DNA of 64,000 nt from Maridesulfovibrio salexigens DSM 2638 (GTDB lineage: Bacteria; Desulfobacterota; Desulfovibrionia; Desulfovibrionales; Desulfovibrionaceae). Below are positions 51,521 to 60,140 of the stretch, piece after piece; the first letter of the stretch is position 1, and every line of letters starts with the position of its first letter. Below the pieces are notes generated by a model. The model was not told the origin of the DNA. It saw only the letters and a list, made by a program, of their open reading frames with translations, and ran no database searches. The translations under genes were made by a program, and so were the position numbers. The DNA lies in contig NC_012881.1 in the NCBI RefSeq assembly GCF_000023445.1, forward strand, positions 253,501-317,500, given 5' to 3'.

Positions 51521-52063
51521 TTAAAGCTTATTGTTAATTGTTTGCATGAATTTTTCTGTGGATTCAAATGGGCCCTCATGGGAGAGCAGGACTTTATATT
51601 TACCGCCGTCATTTTGCAGCAGGAAGAAATGCGGAGTCCCGGGCTGGCCGACTTTATCATGAAGATCAAGTTCCGGATCAGCAAAGATCGGGAATTCTAC
51701 GTTGAATTTTTCTTTGAAAAAATCAATTTCGAATTCAGTGTTTCCTGCAGCAAGTCCGATTAGCTTAACCTGTTTCCCTGATCCTTTTTTTAGACGTTCA
51801 AACAAGGTGTTTACGGTTGGTGCTTCTCTTTGGCAGTGCGGGCAGTACATGCTGTATACTTCCACTAAAAGATATTCAGCATCAATGTCGCTGATTTTCC
51901 AAGGACCGTTACCTTTCAGAGCCAGGTATTGTTTTTGAGTTTCAGTCAGCTTTCCTTCAAGAGGAATCTCGGGGAAATCCATTCCGGGCTGGATAGGAGC
52001 AGCATAAGCCATTGAGGTTACGAACAATGTGACAATTATTAAAACAAAGCATATTTTGCGCAT
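51521..52063 (-). CDS. TlpA-like periplasmic thiol-disulfide reductase
   Basis: A 180-aa thioredoxin-fold protein; start ATG 52063 with AAGGAG upstream (the frame is open to 52153). Signal peptide MRKICFVLIIVTLFVTSMAYA. The active-site motif is Cys74-Pro-His-Cys77 (YCPHC), the cis-Pro loop is GQPGTPHFFLL. It probably supplies reducing equivalents to the adjacent peroxiredoxin. Operon of two genes between two nearly identical terminators. Confidence 0.88.
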   Translation of the reverse strand: MRKICFVLIIVTLFVTSMAYAAPIQPGMDFPEIPLEGKLTETQKQYLALKGNGPWKISDIDAEYLLVEVYSMYCPHCQREAPTVNTLFERLKKGSGKQVKLIGLAAGNTEFEIDFFKEKFNVEFPIFADPELDLHDKVGQPGTPHFFLLQNDGGKYKVLLSHEGPFESTEKFMQTINNKL

Positions 52064-52175
52064 TAGATTTCTCCTTGGGAGTTTATGGACAATATATCCT
52101 GCCTGAACCGGGGAGGAAGTCCAGCTTTGATGTAGCTGGAGTTGGTTTGGCACTTGAATGGTATGGAATTGAATG

Positions 52176-52207
52176 CAAAAAGCCGCCCTGCTAAATACAG
52201 GACGGCT
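52176..52207 (-). terminator. Terminator of the dehydrogenase/two-component operon
   Basis: AGCCGCCCTG/CAGGACGGCT stem (one mismatch), followed on the minus strand by five T residues; 25 nt past the response-regulator stop. It is almost the same hairpin as that at 50871. Confidence 0.88.
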
Positions 52208-52232
52208 TGCATAATTAATTGTAAGTCAGAAT

Positions 52233-53576
52233 TTACAAATTATATTTATCAATCTTGCGGTAAAGGGTCTTCCTGCCGATTCCCAAAGCCTGTGCAGCCT
52301 TTTGGCGATTTCCATTGAAGAAATCCAGGGCCTTGATGATGTGCTCACGTTCCATGCGTTCAAGGGAAAGGATTCCGGCTTCGCCTTCGCGTTCAGGCTG
52401 GTCGGCGATTTCCTTGGGCAGGCAGGAGCATGTAATCGTATTGTTGTCGGCAAGGATGATGCTGCGTTCCAGAACGTTCCTAAGCTCGCGGACGTTACCG
52501 GGCCAGTGGTAGGAAAGCATGCATTGCATGGCTCTTTCGCTGATTGTGTATTCTCCTTGTCCCATCTGGAAGCCGAGTTTGTTGATGAAAAAGTCGATGA
52601 GCAGCGGTACATCTTCGCGGCGGTCTTTAAGTTCCGGCAGGCTGATGTTGAAGACGTTGATACGATGGAATAGTGCTTCGTGAAATCTACCTTCTTCCAC
52701 TTCTTTGGCGAGATTGCGGTTGGTGGCGAAAAGGAAGCGGATATCAACGGTGCGTTCGTCCTTTTCCCCGACCCTGCGGAAGGTATGGGATTCCAGCACA
52801 CGTAGCAGTGAAGCCTGCACTTCCATTGGCAGTTCCCCGATTTCATCAAGGAAGAGAGTCCCGGTATGGGCAAAGGTCATCAGTCCATCGCAGTTTTCCG
52901 TGGCTCCGGTGAAGGAGCCTTTGGTGTGGCCGAAAAGTTCACTGCGTGAAAGTTCTTTTTGCAATGTTGCGCAGTTCTTAACGATCATGGGCTTAGCCGA
53001 GCGTTGACTGGCACAATGGATGGCATGGGCAACTACATCCTTACCTGCCCCGGATTCCCCGGTGATCAGTACCGGAACATTAGTGGGAGCTACCTTATTA
53101 ATAAGATGACGGATTTGCTTGATGGGGCTGGAGCTTCCGATGAGCTGTGAACTGGCTGTTTCGCATTGCTGGGAATGGCGGTAGCTGCGGTTTTCACGGG
53201 TCAGGCAAACCCGCTGCCATGCCCGGTCAACAACCAATTCCACACGGTCGAGGCGGAAGGGTTTGGTAATGTAATCGTAGGCCCCGATGCGTATAGCTTC
53301 AACTGCGTTGTCGATATTACCATGTCCGGTGATCAGAATGACCTCCACATCCGGTTCCATGTCCTTGAATTCGGTGAGCAGTTCAAGGCCGTCTCCGTCC
53401 GGCAGGCGGATATCGGAAATAATTACTTCGTATCGTTCCTTGCGGACCATTTCCCGGGCCGTTTTAGCGCAGTTTGCAGTCTGGACAATGCGCTCCGGGC
53501 TGGACAGTTCCTTGCTTAGCAGTTTTAGGATTGATTCTTCGTCGTCTACCACAAGTACTTTATATGATTCAGCCAT
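52233..53576 (-). CDS. Sigma-54-dependent response regulator (NtrC family)
   Basis: A 447-aa transcription activator. Receiver domain 1-120 (acidic pocket Asp11-Asp12, phospho-acceptor Asp55, Lys in ITKPF), AAA+ domain about 145-385 with Walker A GESGAGKD (173-180), sigma-54-contact loop GSFTGA (220-225; the usual form is GAFTGA), Walker B TLFLDEIGELP, and a Fis-type helix-turn-helix near 415-447 (GNRQKAAQALGIGRKTLYRKI). The gene follows the histidine kinase by 12 nt. Natural target is probably the sigma-54 promoter at 50485. Confidence 0.94.
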   Translation of the reverse strand: MAESYKVLVVDDEESILKLLSKELSSPERIVQTANCAKTAREMVRKERYEVIISDIRLPDGDGLELLTEFKDMEPDVEVILITGHGNIDNAVEAIRIGAYDYITKPFRLDRVELVVDRAWQRVCLTRENRSYRHSQQCETASSQLIGSSSPIKQIRHLINKVAPTNVPVLITGESGAGKDVVAHAIHCASQRSAKPMIVKNCATLQKELSRSELFGHTKGSFTGATENCDGLMTFAHTGTLFLDEIGELPMEVQASLLRVLESHTFRRVGEKDERTVDIRFLFATNRNLAKEVEEGRFHEALFHRINVFNISLPELKDRREDVPLLIDFFINKLGFQMGQGEYTISERAMQCMLSYHWPGNVRELRNVLERSIILADNNTITCSCLPKEIADQPEREGEAGILSLERMEREHIIKALDFFNGNRQKAAQALGIGRKTLYRKIDKYNL

Positions 53577-53588
53577 CTCTTAATCTCT

Positions 53589-54770
53589 CTACAGGGGGAA
53601 AAGTACCGTGAAGCTGGACCCTTTGCCCTCTTCACTATCTACTATGATTTCGCCGTTGTGTTCGCGTACGATGTTGTAACAGGTGGATAGCCCGATTCCG
53701 ATCCCCTTGCCCACCTGTTTGGTGGTGAAGAAAGGTTCAAAGAGCATACCACGGCTTGCTTCGGGGATACCGCAGCCGGAATCGCTGACACGTACTCCTA
53801 CGTGTTTGTTTTCAACGAATGTTTCAATGTTGATTTTACCGTTATGCTCAATGGCATCAACCGCATTGGTCAGCAGGTTGAGAAGGACCTGTTTGAGCTG
53901 TGCCTCATTGCCGAGTATGGATTGCATGGGAGAAGCCAGTTTTACTTCAAGCTCCATCTGCTGGTAGCGCCGGAATTGGTGGTCCAGCAAACGCAGGGTG
54001 TCTTCTGCAACTTGATTGATGTCTACAGGTATGAATTCCGATGCTACCGGCCTGCTGAAAGAAAGCAGGGTCTTAACGATGTCCTGACAACGCAGACACT
54101 CTTTGAGGATTGTGTTGGTGTAATCGTAAAGATCTTCTGCAAGTTCATCGGGTATTTTATCATCCAGCCGAGTCAGCCTGCGCTGGATACCTTCGGCAAA
54201 TCCAGCCACAGCAGCCATGGGATTGTTTATTTCATGGGCAACCCCGGCTGCAAGAACGCCGATAGTTGCCATCTTTTCAGCTTGATAAAATTTGGCCTGA
54301 TATTCCTTTTCCATGGTTACATCGCGCTTGAAAATCAGGATGCGGTCTTCCTCGGTGCCGGGCGTCTTAAGCGGAGAAGCTACCATGTCGAATTGCAGGT
54401 TTTTGCCGTCAATGCGAAAGATAGCTGTATCCTTGCAGACCGAGTTGGTGGAAAGAGATTTGAAAGCCGGACATTCCGGGCAGGCATGTTCGCTTTCCCT
54501 GAACAGGGTGTAGCATTTCTTGCCAATGGGATTGAGGCCGGGGAAAAGTTGTTCAAATACGCGGTTTACAGAGATGATTGTCAGGTCTTCGGAAAGGACC
54601 ATCATAACATCGGTAATACCGTCCAGGATTGCCGCAATCTCACAGCGCTGGTCTTCGGATTCGCGGTTGATTCCCTTCAGTTCCTGTATGTTCTGCTGAA
54701 GTTCCTGAAAAAAATTAAGCTTGTGATGTTCAATGCCGATCAGATCATGCAGTGCGGTCTTGTTACCCAT
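53589..54770 (-). CDS. Sensor histidine kinase (PAS domain, soluble)
   Basis: A 393-aa kinase without membrane segments. PAS domain about 45-150 with four Cys including CPEC (97-100) and Cys86, potentially redox- or metal-sensing; HisKA with phospho-acceptor His179 in AAGVAHEINNPMAAV; ATPase domain with N box LKQVLLNLLTNAVDAIE, G1 DSGCGIPE, G2 GKGIGIGLSTCYNIV. ATG 54770 overlaps the dehydrogenase stop (TAATG). Cytoplasmic PAS sensing suggests response to an internal redox or metabolite signal. Confidence 0.92.
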   Translation of the reverse strand: MGNKTALHDLIGIEHHKLNFFQELQQNIQELKGINRESEDQRCEIAAILDGITDVMMVLSEDLTIISVNRVFEQLFPGLNPIGKKCYTLFRESEHACPECPAFKSLSTNSVCKDTAIFRIDGKNLQFDMVASPLKTPGTEEDRILIFKRDVTMEKEYQAKFYQAEKMATIGVLAAGVAHEINNPMAAVAGFAEGIQRRLTRLDDKIPDELAEDLYDYTNTILKECLRCQDIVKTLLSFSRPVASEFIPVDINQVAEDTLRLLDHQFRRYQQMELEVKLASPMQSILGNEAQLKQVLLNLLTNAVDAIEHNGKINIETFVENKHVGVRVSDSGCGIPEASRGMLFEPFFTTKQVGKGIGIGLSTCYNIVREHNGEIIVDSEEGKGSSFTVLFPL

Positions 54771-55912
54771 TACCAAGCCTCCGCACAGATAGACATCAGT
54801 TCTTGGCAGTCAGCTTCCCGCGGGTTGGTTACTGTGCAGGCATCTCTAGCCGCAAGACGGCAGATTTCTTCCATCTGGTCATTGTCCGGTACAATGTCCC
54901 GTAAACGCATGGGAATTCCTAATTCTTCGAACATGGATTGCAGTATTGTACTCAGGTCCCGCTTCTTTTGCTTCATCGGGGCCGGGCAGCTGTTGTTGAT
55001 AGTCCGGGCAATGGTTTCCATTTTCCTTTCAGCGCAATGTTTATTGAAGCGGACAACAGAAGGAAGCAGGATAGGCAAAGTTAAGCCATGAGTGACATCG
55101 TAACGTCCTCCGAGTGAGTGGGCCAGAGAGTGCCCGACCCCCAGTCCTGCGTTACTGAAAGACATGCCTGCGGCGGTGCTGGCAATGGAAAGATTTTTTA
55201 ATGCTTCAGAATCTTTGGAGTTTGCAGCCGTCTTGATGTTTCCGGCAATGAGCCTGATGGCAGTCAGTGCCTGTGATTCCGTAAAAGGTGAAGCCAGCCG
55301 GGAAACATAGGACTCAATGGCATGGGCCAAAGCATCCACTGCCGAGGCGAGGATAAGTTCGCGGGGCTTGGTAACCAGCAGGTCGGGGTCGATGATGGAA
55401 ATATTAGGTACCAGTGAACGGCTGATAATGGCCATCTTCACCTTACGCTTTTTGTCAGTGATGATGGCGTATTGCGAAACATCGGAGCCGCTTCCTGCGG
55501 TAGTGGGGATCAGGATCATGGGCGGCAGGGGGCGGCTGATGCGGTTGGCACCTTCATAGTCGTGAATTTCTCCGCCATTGCTGACGATGGTGGCAATGCC
55601 CTTGGATGCGTCAATGGGGCTGCCGCCGCCCAGTCCGATGATGACATCGGCCTTATGATCACGGTAAAGCTGGGCTCCCTGTTGAATCTGGCAGGCTCGT
55701 GGATTGGCGGTCAGGCCGTCGAAATATATGCAGTCCAGATTGGCGGCTTTAAGAAGATTGATGATGATTCTTACCCAGCCGGATTCTTCCAAGCCTTTAT
55801 CACTGACCAGCAGGACCCGCTTGGCTCCCAGCCTTTGGGCGCATGAAGCCAGGTAGGTGATGCTGCCGTTTCCGAAAATGACTTCCGGTATGGCGAATTT
55901 GGTTACCTGCAT
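54770..55912 (-). CDS. Iron-containing alcohol dehydrogenase (second copy)
   Basis: A 380-aa group III alcohol dehydrogenase. Nucleotide-binding GGGSPIDASKGIA and TTAGSGSDVSQYA, metal-binding His cluster in GVGHSLAHSLGGRYDVTHG. It shares the family with 49228-50409 but is clearly diverged, so it is not a recent duplicate. Head of the operon ADH-kinase-regulator; translation of the kinase is coupled through TAATG. No sigma-54 site was seen upstream of it. Confidence 0.94.
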   Translation of the reverse strand: MQVTKFAIPEVIFGNGSITYLASCAQRLGAKRVLLVSDKGLEESGWVRIIINLLKAANLDCIYFDGLTANPRACQIQQGAQLYRDHKADVIIGLGGGSPIDASKGIATIVSNGGEIHDYEGANRISRPLPPMILIPTTAGSGSDVSQYAIITDKKRKVKMAIISRSLVPNISIIDPDLLVTKPRELILASAVDALAHAIESYVSRLASPFTESQALTAIRLIAGNIKTAANSKDSEALKNLSIASTAAGMSFSNAGLGVGHSLAHSLGGRYDVTHGLTLPILLPSVVRFNKHCAERKMETIARTINNSCPAPMKQKKRDLSTILQSMFEELGIPMRLRDIVPDNDQMEEICRLAARDACTVTNPREADCQELMSICAEAW

Positions 55913-56012
55913 ATACTTCCTCTTCTTGAAATTATGTCTATCTCTGTATAATTATTGCATTGTTTGATTGTCTGCCTGCATGGGAAATAAGTCAAGGTCA
56001 GGATAATCAACC

Positions 56013-56633
56013 TTAATCCGGCATAAGTGTCAGTAGATGGTCGCCCAGTCCCGAAGTTGGCGGGAGGTTGTACGCTTGCAAGCTGAATCCTCGTTTGTTC
56101 CGGGCGATAACTGTCGCATGGCAGTAGTCCGGTTTCATCCTGAAAATATTGTCCAGCGGAAAGTCCAGTACAATATGCAGAACTGTCCTGATTACTCCGG
56201 CATGGGTAACTGCAATAACCGGCTCTTTGTCATCAAGACTATCCAGAAAGGAACTGACCCGTTGTTCTAAATCATTAAAGTTTTCCCCTCCCGGAGCGCG
56301 GAAGCCAGCAATGTCTTCTCCACGCTTTTGGTAGTCCTGTGGGCTCCTTTCTTTCAGTTCGGCAAAGTCTATTCCTTCCCACTCGCCGAGGTTGATCTCT
56401 TTGATTTCAGGGACATGAATCGCCTTTAGCGAACACCGCTTTTCAATAAATGATACAGTCTGAACTGTTCTGGTCAGGGGACTGCAATAGATACGCCGTG
56501 GTTGGAAGGTGCTCAAGGAATCAGCCAGTTGCGCTGCCTGAGTAAGACCTTTTTCTGAAAGAGGCAGGTTAATCTGACCCACAGCACGGCCTTTTCCGCC
56601 TTCAATCTCACCGTGACGGATGAGCACAATCAT
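56013..56633 (-). CDS. Histidine phosphatase family protein (CobC/phosphoglycerate-mutase-like)
   Basis: A 206-aa cytoplasmic phosphatase: RHGE motif at the start, GQINLPLSEKG, EINLGEWEG, PGGENFNDLEQRV, and the second catalytic His in VTHAGVIRTVL. This is the alpha-ribazole phosphatase (CobC)-like branch, but the substrate in this cluster may differ. The next gene's stop overlaps its ATG by 4 nt (coupled). Confidence 0.87.
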   Translation of the reverse strand: MIVLIRHGEIEGGKGRAVGQINLPLSEKGLTQAAQLADSLSTFQPRRIYCSPLTRTVQTVSFIEKRCSLKAIHVPEIKEINLGEWEGIDFAELKERSPQDYQKRGEDIAGFRAPGGENFNDLEQRVSSFLDSLDDKEPVIAVTHAGVIRTVLHIVLDFPLDNIFRMKPDYCHATVIARNKRGFSLQAYNLPPTSGLGDHLLTLMPD

Positions 56634-57766
56634 ACAAGTTCCTTGGCCATCAATCGGGGCAGGTGGCAGGGAATGCTGATTCCCGTTTCCTGTTCGTATC
56701 TTTGAAGCAGGTCTTTGGCTCGTGAAAGCCTGCCGGTAATGGCTGCTACGGCTTCGGGGTCATCTTTCCATCTTTCGAGTGTTTTTCCGTAACGCTGATC
56801 CAGAGATACTGGAGTGGTTCCTTGGAAAAGTTTGTCAGCTAGAAATACAATTTCCTGTTCCGTAAGCGGTGAGTCTGGTTTGATGTCCGTATCCCTGTGA
56901 GCGGCCACAATATCGGCAATGCCGGAGAAGCCGTACCCCGCAAGAATTGCCGCCCCTGCTGATTCGTGGTTACGTTTGAGCTTTGCAATGTCGTGCATTA
57001 ATGCTGCACACTTGACCACATTCAGGTCCAAAATTTTCTTGTTGTTGCGGGTTTTATTCAAGGCTTCAGCCATCAGGCAGGCAGCTTCGGCTACGGTTTT
57101 ACAGTGCTCCCGGGTCTGGTGCGGAGTGTCGGCCAGTTCCCAGAGAGCTTCGCATTCTTCCGGCAGGGGGATGCGGCGGCGTGAGATTGCACGGGCCTGT
57201 TCATAATCTTCCGGTGTGTCCAGATCGCGCAGGATGCCGAGGTCCGGCATCCTGAGTTCCCGGGCATTCGGGTCATGCCGTTCGAGGACAGCACGCAATC
57301 CTCCTTTTCCGTCATGGGCAAGGATTTCAGGGATCAGTTTGGCACTGATAAGCGGGGGATGTCCCCGTTCTCCCCGGAAACAGGGATAAATGATATCTGC
57401 CGGGGCAGATGCATAATCAAAGGTAAGGGCCCGGATGGTTGAAGAGCGCACCAGCGGGATATCTACGGGGAGGACCAGAAATGCAGCGGTGTCACTTGGC
57501 AATCCTTGCACTCCGGCTCTGACCGAGGAAAACATACCCTGCTCATAGTCCGGGTTGAAAATTTCATGCATACCCAGCACTTTTGCTTCAGCTCCGACCT
57601 GATCCGCCTTGTGTCCGGTGACAACAAAGACATCGGAAGCACCGCCGTTAACCAGCGAGCGGATGCAGCGAGAAAGAACAGTACAACCGTCCAGCGGAAG
57701 CAGTGCTTTCAGCTTGCCCATGCGCGACGAAAAACCCGCCGCCAGAATCAGTCCGTAAATTTTCAT
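56630..57766 (-). CDS. Fusion of MocA-like NTP transferase and HD domain
   Basis: A 378-aa fusion. Residues 1-190: nucleotidyltransferase with LAAGFSSRMGKLKALLPLDG (the loop common to molybdenum cofactor cytidylyltransferases MocA), VVTGHKADQV and LPVDIPLVRSST. Residues about 210-370: HD phosphohydrolase with CAALMHDIAKLKRNHE (HD pair). The domain combination would make and remove a nucleotidyl group, or transfer and hydrolyse a cofactor. XdhC is directly upstream, pointing to a molybdenum hydroxylase cofactor. ATG 57766; an earlier in-frame TTG exists. From memory (unverified) this matches the NCBI family called after DVU_1551. Confidence 0.85.
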   Translation of the reverse strand: MKIYGLILAAGFSSRMGKLKALLPLDGCTVLSRCIRSLVNGGASDVFVVTGHKADQVGAEAKVLGMHEIFNPDYEQGMFSSVRAGVQGLPSDTAAFLVLPVDIPLVRSSTIRALTFDYASAPADIIYPCFRGERGHPPLISAKLIPEILAHDGKGGLRAVLERHDPNARELRMPDLGILRDLDTPEDYEQARAISRRRIPLPEECEALWELADTPHQTREHCKTVAEAACLMAEALNKTRNNKKILDLNVVKCAALMHDIAKLKRNHESAGAAILAGYGFSGIADIVAAHRDTDIKPDSPLTEQEIVFLADKLFQGTTPVSLDQRYGKTLERWKDDPEAVAAITGRLSRAKDLLQRYEQETGISIPCHLPRLMAKELV

Positions 57767-57768
57767 GT

Positions 57769-58806
57769 TCAACCCCCGGCACGTTTTTGGATTAATTCTC
57801 CTACAATTGATACCGCGATTTCTTCAGGTGTCTGTGCTCCGATTGAAAGGCCGATCGGGCAGTAGCAACGGTCGATTTCTTTCTGCGCAACTCCCTCATC
57901 GCGCAGAGCATCGTATATGGCGTTGCGTTTTTTGGAACTGCCGATCATGCCCACATAGCGGGCGGGGGTGGCTAATGCCTGCCCCAACACAGTCTTATCG
58001 TGTAAATGACCTCTGGTTACGATGATTATGTATGAATTGTCGTTAACTTCCAGTTCGGCAAAGCAATCTTTGAAATCAGGCAGAACATGGATTTCAGCAG
58101 CCTGCGGGAATCTTTCCCTGTTAGCGAAATCAGCCCGGTCATCAAGAACTACAGTGCGGAAATTAACTGCTGAAGCCAGCTCTGCCGTGGGTCGGGAAAC
58201 ATGTCCGGCACCGAAAATATAGAGATCCGGCTGAGGAATAAATGCTTCTGTGGTAAGCAGAGCTCCTGCAATATTCTCCATTACCGGAGTGCCTGATTTA
58301 AGGGCTGTCTCAAGCAGTCTGGTGGCTTCTTTTTCCTCGGCAAATTGCAGTCCCGGCAACTGGCAGCATGGACGTACGGCCTGCCTTTCCTTGATAGAAC
58401 CATCTACAGAAACAGTGAACAGTACTGCGTGTTTTCCGCTGCGCAAAGCTTCATTCACAGCGGAAAATACAGCTATGGTTTCCTCTTCCGCAGGAAGGTG
58501 CTCCAGCATCACTTCAACATGGCCGCCGCAGATCATATCCGCATTGGCAGCAAGTTCATTGGAGAGATCGAATTCACGGAAAGATACCGTATTTGCCGGT
58601 TCATTAAAAAGTTTTGCGGCTTCTTTCTGGACCAGCGCTTCGACCAGACCTCCTCCGATGGTTCCGTCAATGGAACCGTCGCGCATGACAAGCATTTTGC
58701 TGCCCGATGAGCGGGGAGTAGAGCCGGAGCTTTTTACAATCGAAGCCAGAATGAGATCATTGCCGGATTCAAGCTGAGTGCAGAGATTGGAAATAAGTTT
58801 TTTCAT
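57769..58806 (-). CDS. xdhC: XdhC/CoxI family maturation protein
   Basis: A 345-aa protein of the XdhC/CoxI family, which binds molybdenum cofactor, protects it and promotes its sulfuration before insertion into xanthine dehydrogenase-type enzymes. The N-terminal XdhC/CoxI motif (SSGSTPRSSGSKMLV, IGGGLVEAL), a DMICGGHVEV segment and a Rossmann C-terminal domain LYIFGAGHVSRPTAELA are present. No Mo-hydroxylase gene lies in the window. The start overlaps the ligase stop by 4 nt. Confidence 0.92.
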   Translation of the reverse strand: MKKLISNLCTQLESGNDLILASIVKSSGSTPRSSGSKMLVMRDGSIDGTIGGGLVEALVQKEAAKLFNEPANTVSFREFDLSNELAANADMICGGHVEVMLEHLPAEEETIAVFSAVNEALRSGKHAVLFTVSVDGSIKERQAVRPCCQLPGLQFAEEKEATRLLETALKSGTPVMENIAGALLTTEAFIPQPDLYIFGAGHVSRPTAELASAVNFRTVVLDDRADFANRERFPQAAEIHVLPDFKDCFAELEVNDNSYIIIVTRGHLHDKTVLGQALATPARYVGMIGSSKKRNAIYDALRDEGVAQKEIDRCYCPIGLSIGAQTPEEIAVSIVGELIQKRAGG

Positions 58807-60140
58807 AGGTTACCGGCCTTTATCGGGTTTACTGTTATGGAACGCTTGCCGAAACCGGAATGAATGGTTCCATCCTGATTAGCAAGTCTGGCTGAGATTT
58901 TCAAATTGTGGTTGGCACAAGCCTGTTGGATTTTTGGATAGTCCATAACCAATTGTTTTATTTGCGGGCTGGGCTTTGATCCGGGCAGTACATCCAGTTT
59001 GAAAGACAGAGCCAGTTCATCAGTATGATAATCAACTGTGAAGTCGAGAATATCTTTATGGGCAAGGATGATGTTGTTTAGTTCGCCCAAGTCCAGTCGG
59101 CTTCCTCCGGGAAGAATTATGCCGTCATCGAGTCTGCCTTCCACTGCCCCCAGCCTGCGTAAAGGCAGGCCGCAGGAACATTCATCAGGCATTATGCAGC
59201 CAACATCCCCTGTGCGGTAGCGGATCAGCGGCATAGCCCTGCGGGAAAGGGTGCTGATTACTATTTCGCCCTTGTGTCCGTCAGGAACCTGTTTTTCTGT
59301 GGCCGGATTGATAATTTCCACAAAGAAATCCGGTTCGCGCAGGTGCATTCCTGAACCGGAATGACATTCCACTCCGCCGCCAAGACAGGTTTCAGTCATG
59401 CCCCAGTGGGAAAATACTTCGCAACCGAAGACACGGGCAATCGTCTGCATACTGGTCTGGGGCAGTACATCCCAGCAGAGCAGAACCGAGCGGACATGGT
59501 TAATGGTGATTCCTTTGTTTTCCAGCATCCGGGCCAAGGCATGAATCTGGATAGCCGGTCCTAAAATGCAGCTGGCGTGGCTATCGAGCAGTAGGTTGAG
59601 CAGAGTGCTGATATATGAAGGGTTGACCGGGAGTACGGTTTCCCCGCCCAGCAAAGAGATTGATTCAGCAAAGAGTGAACCTACTCCTCCGGGGCGTGAG
59701 TCGGGCAGTATCGCCAGAATGGTTTCCCCTTCCTTAAGCATGGGGGACATTCCGTACTGGAAAAATTCAATGGTCCTTTCAAGGTCCCCAGCAGAGAAAA
59801 AAAGGCGTTTGGGCGGACCACTGGAGCCGGAACTGGCTAAGGTTATGGCTCGGGCAACTTCATCCTGTGAGACACAGAGAAAATTTTCAGGACCGTTGCG
59901 TAGGTCATCGGCAGTAGTGAAAGGTAGTTTTTCAAGGTCCGCAGGGGAGTGTACGGCCCCGGTTTGAATTCCGGCCAGTCGCTCGTGGTAGAAGGGACAG
60001 TTCTTTACAGCTTGAAACAATGTCTGGCGCAATGACGCAAACTGCCATTCCTGCAGTTCGCGCACTGAGACAGGTTGTATATCGGGATCACGGCCCATGC
60101 GCAGATTGAGCCATTTACCCAGCGGGCGTTCAGTCATCAA
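58803..60140 (-). CDS. AMP-forming ligase-like protein (phenylacetate-CoA ligase/F390 synthetase type)
   Basis: A 445-aa adenylate-forming enzyme. The P-loop SSGSSGPPKRLFFS, the core LPDSRPGGVG and the A5-like motif HWGMTET, the YRTGD hallmark and a Cys-rich ECSCGLPLRRLGAVEGRLDD region (as in phenylacetate-CoA ligases) are visible. It would activate a carboxylate as an acyl-adenylate, but the acceptor may be CoA, a thiol or an amine. It lies in the cluster between the radical SAM and XdhC genes. From memory (unverified) it matches the NCBI DVU_1553-type AMP-dependent ligase family. Confidence 0.85.
   Translation of the reverse strand: MMTERPLGKWLNLRMGRDPDIQPVSVRELQEWQFASLRQTLFQAVKNCPFYHERLAGIQTGAVHSPADLEKLPFTTADDLRNGPENFLCVSQDEVARAITLASSGSSGPPKRLFFSAGDLERTIEFFQYGMSPMLKEGETILAILPDSRPGGVGSLFAESISLLGGETVLPVNPSYISTLLNLLLDSHASCILGPAIQIHALARMLENKGITINHVRSVLLCWDVLPQTSMQTIARVFGCEVFSHWGMTETCLGGGVECHSGSGMHLREPDFFVEIINPATEKQVPDGHKGEIVISTLSRRAMPLIRYRTGDVGCIMPDECSCGLPLRRLGAVEGRLDDGIILPGGSRLDLGELNNIILAHKDILDFTVDYHTDELALSFKLDVLPGSKPSPQIKQLVMDYPKIQQACANHNLKISARLANQDGTIHSGFGKRSITVNPIKAGNL

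Noticed and set aside
53802-55091. 429-residue plus-strand frame opposite the kinase and second dehydrogenase
   Set aside because: Runs over two clearly real genes on the other strand and has no motif.
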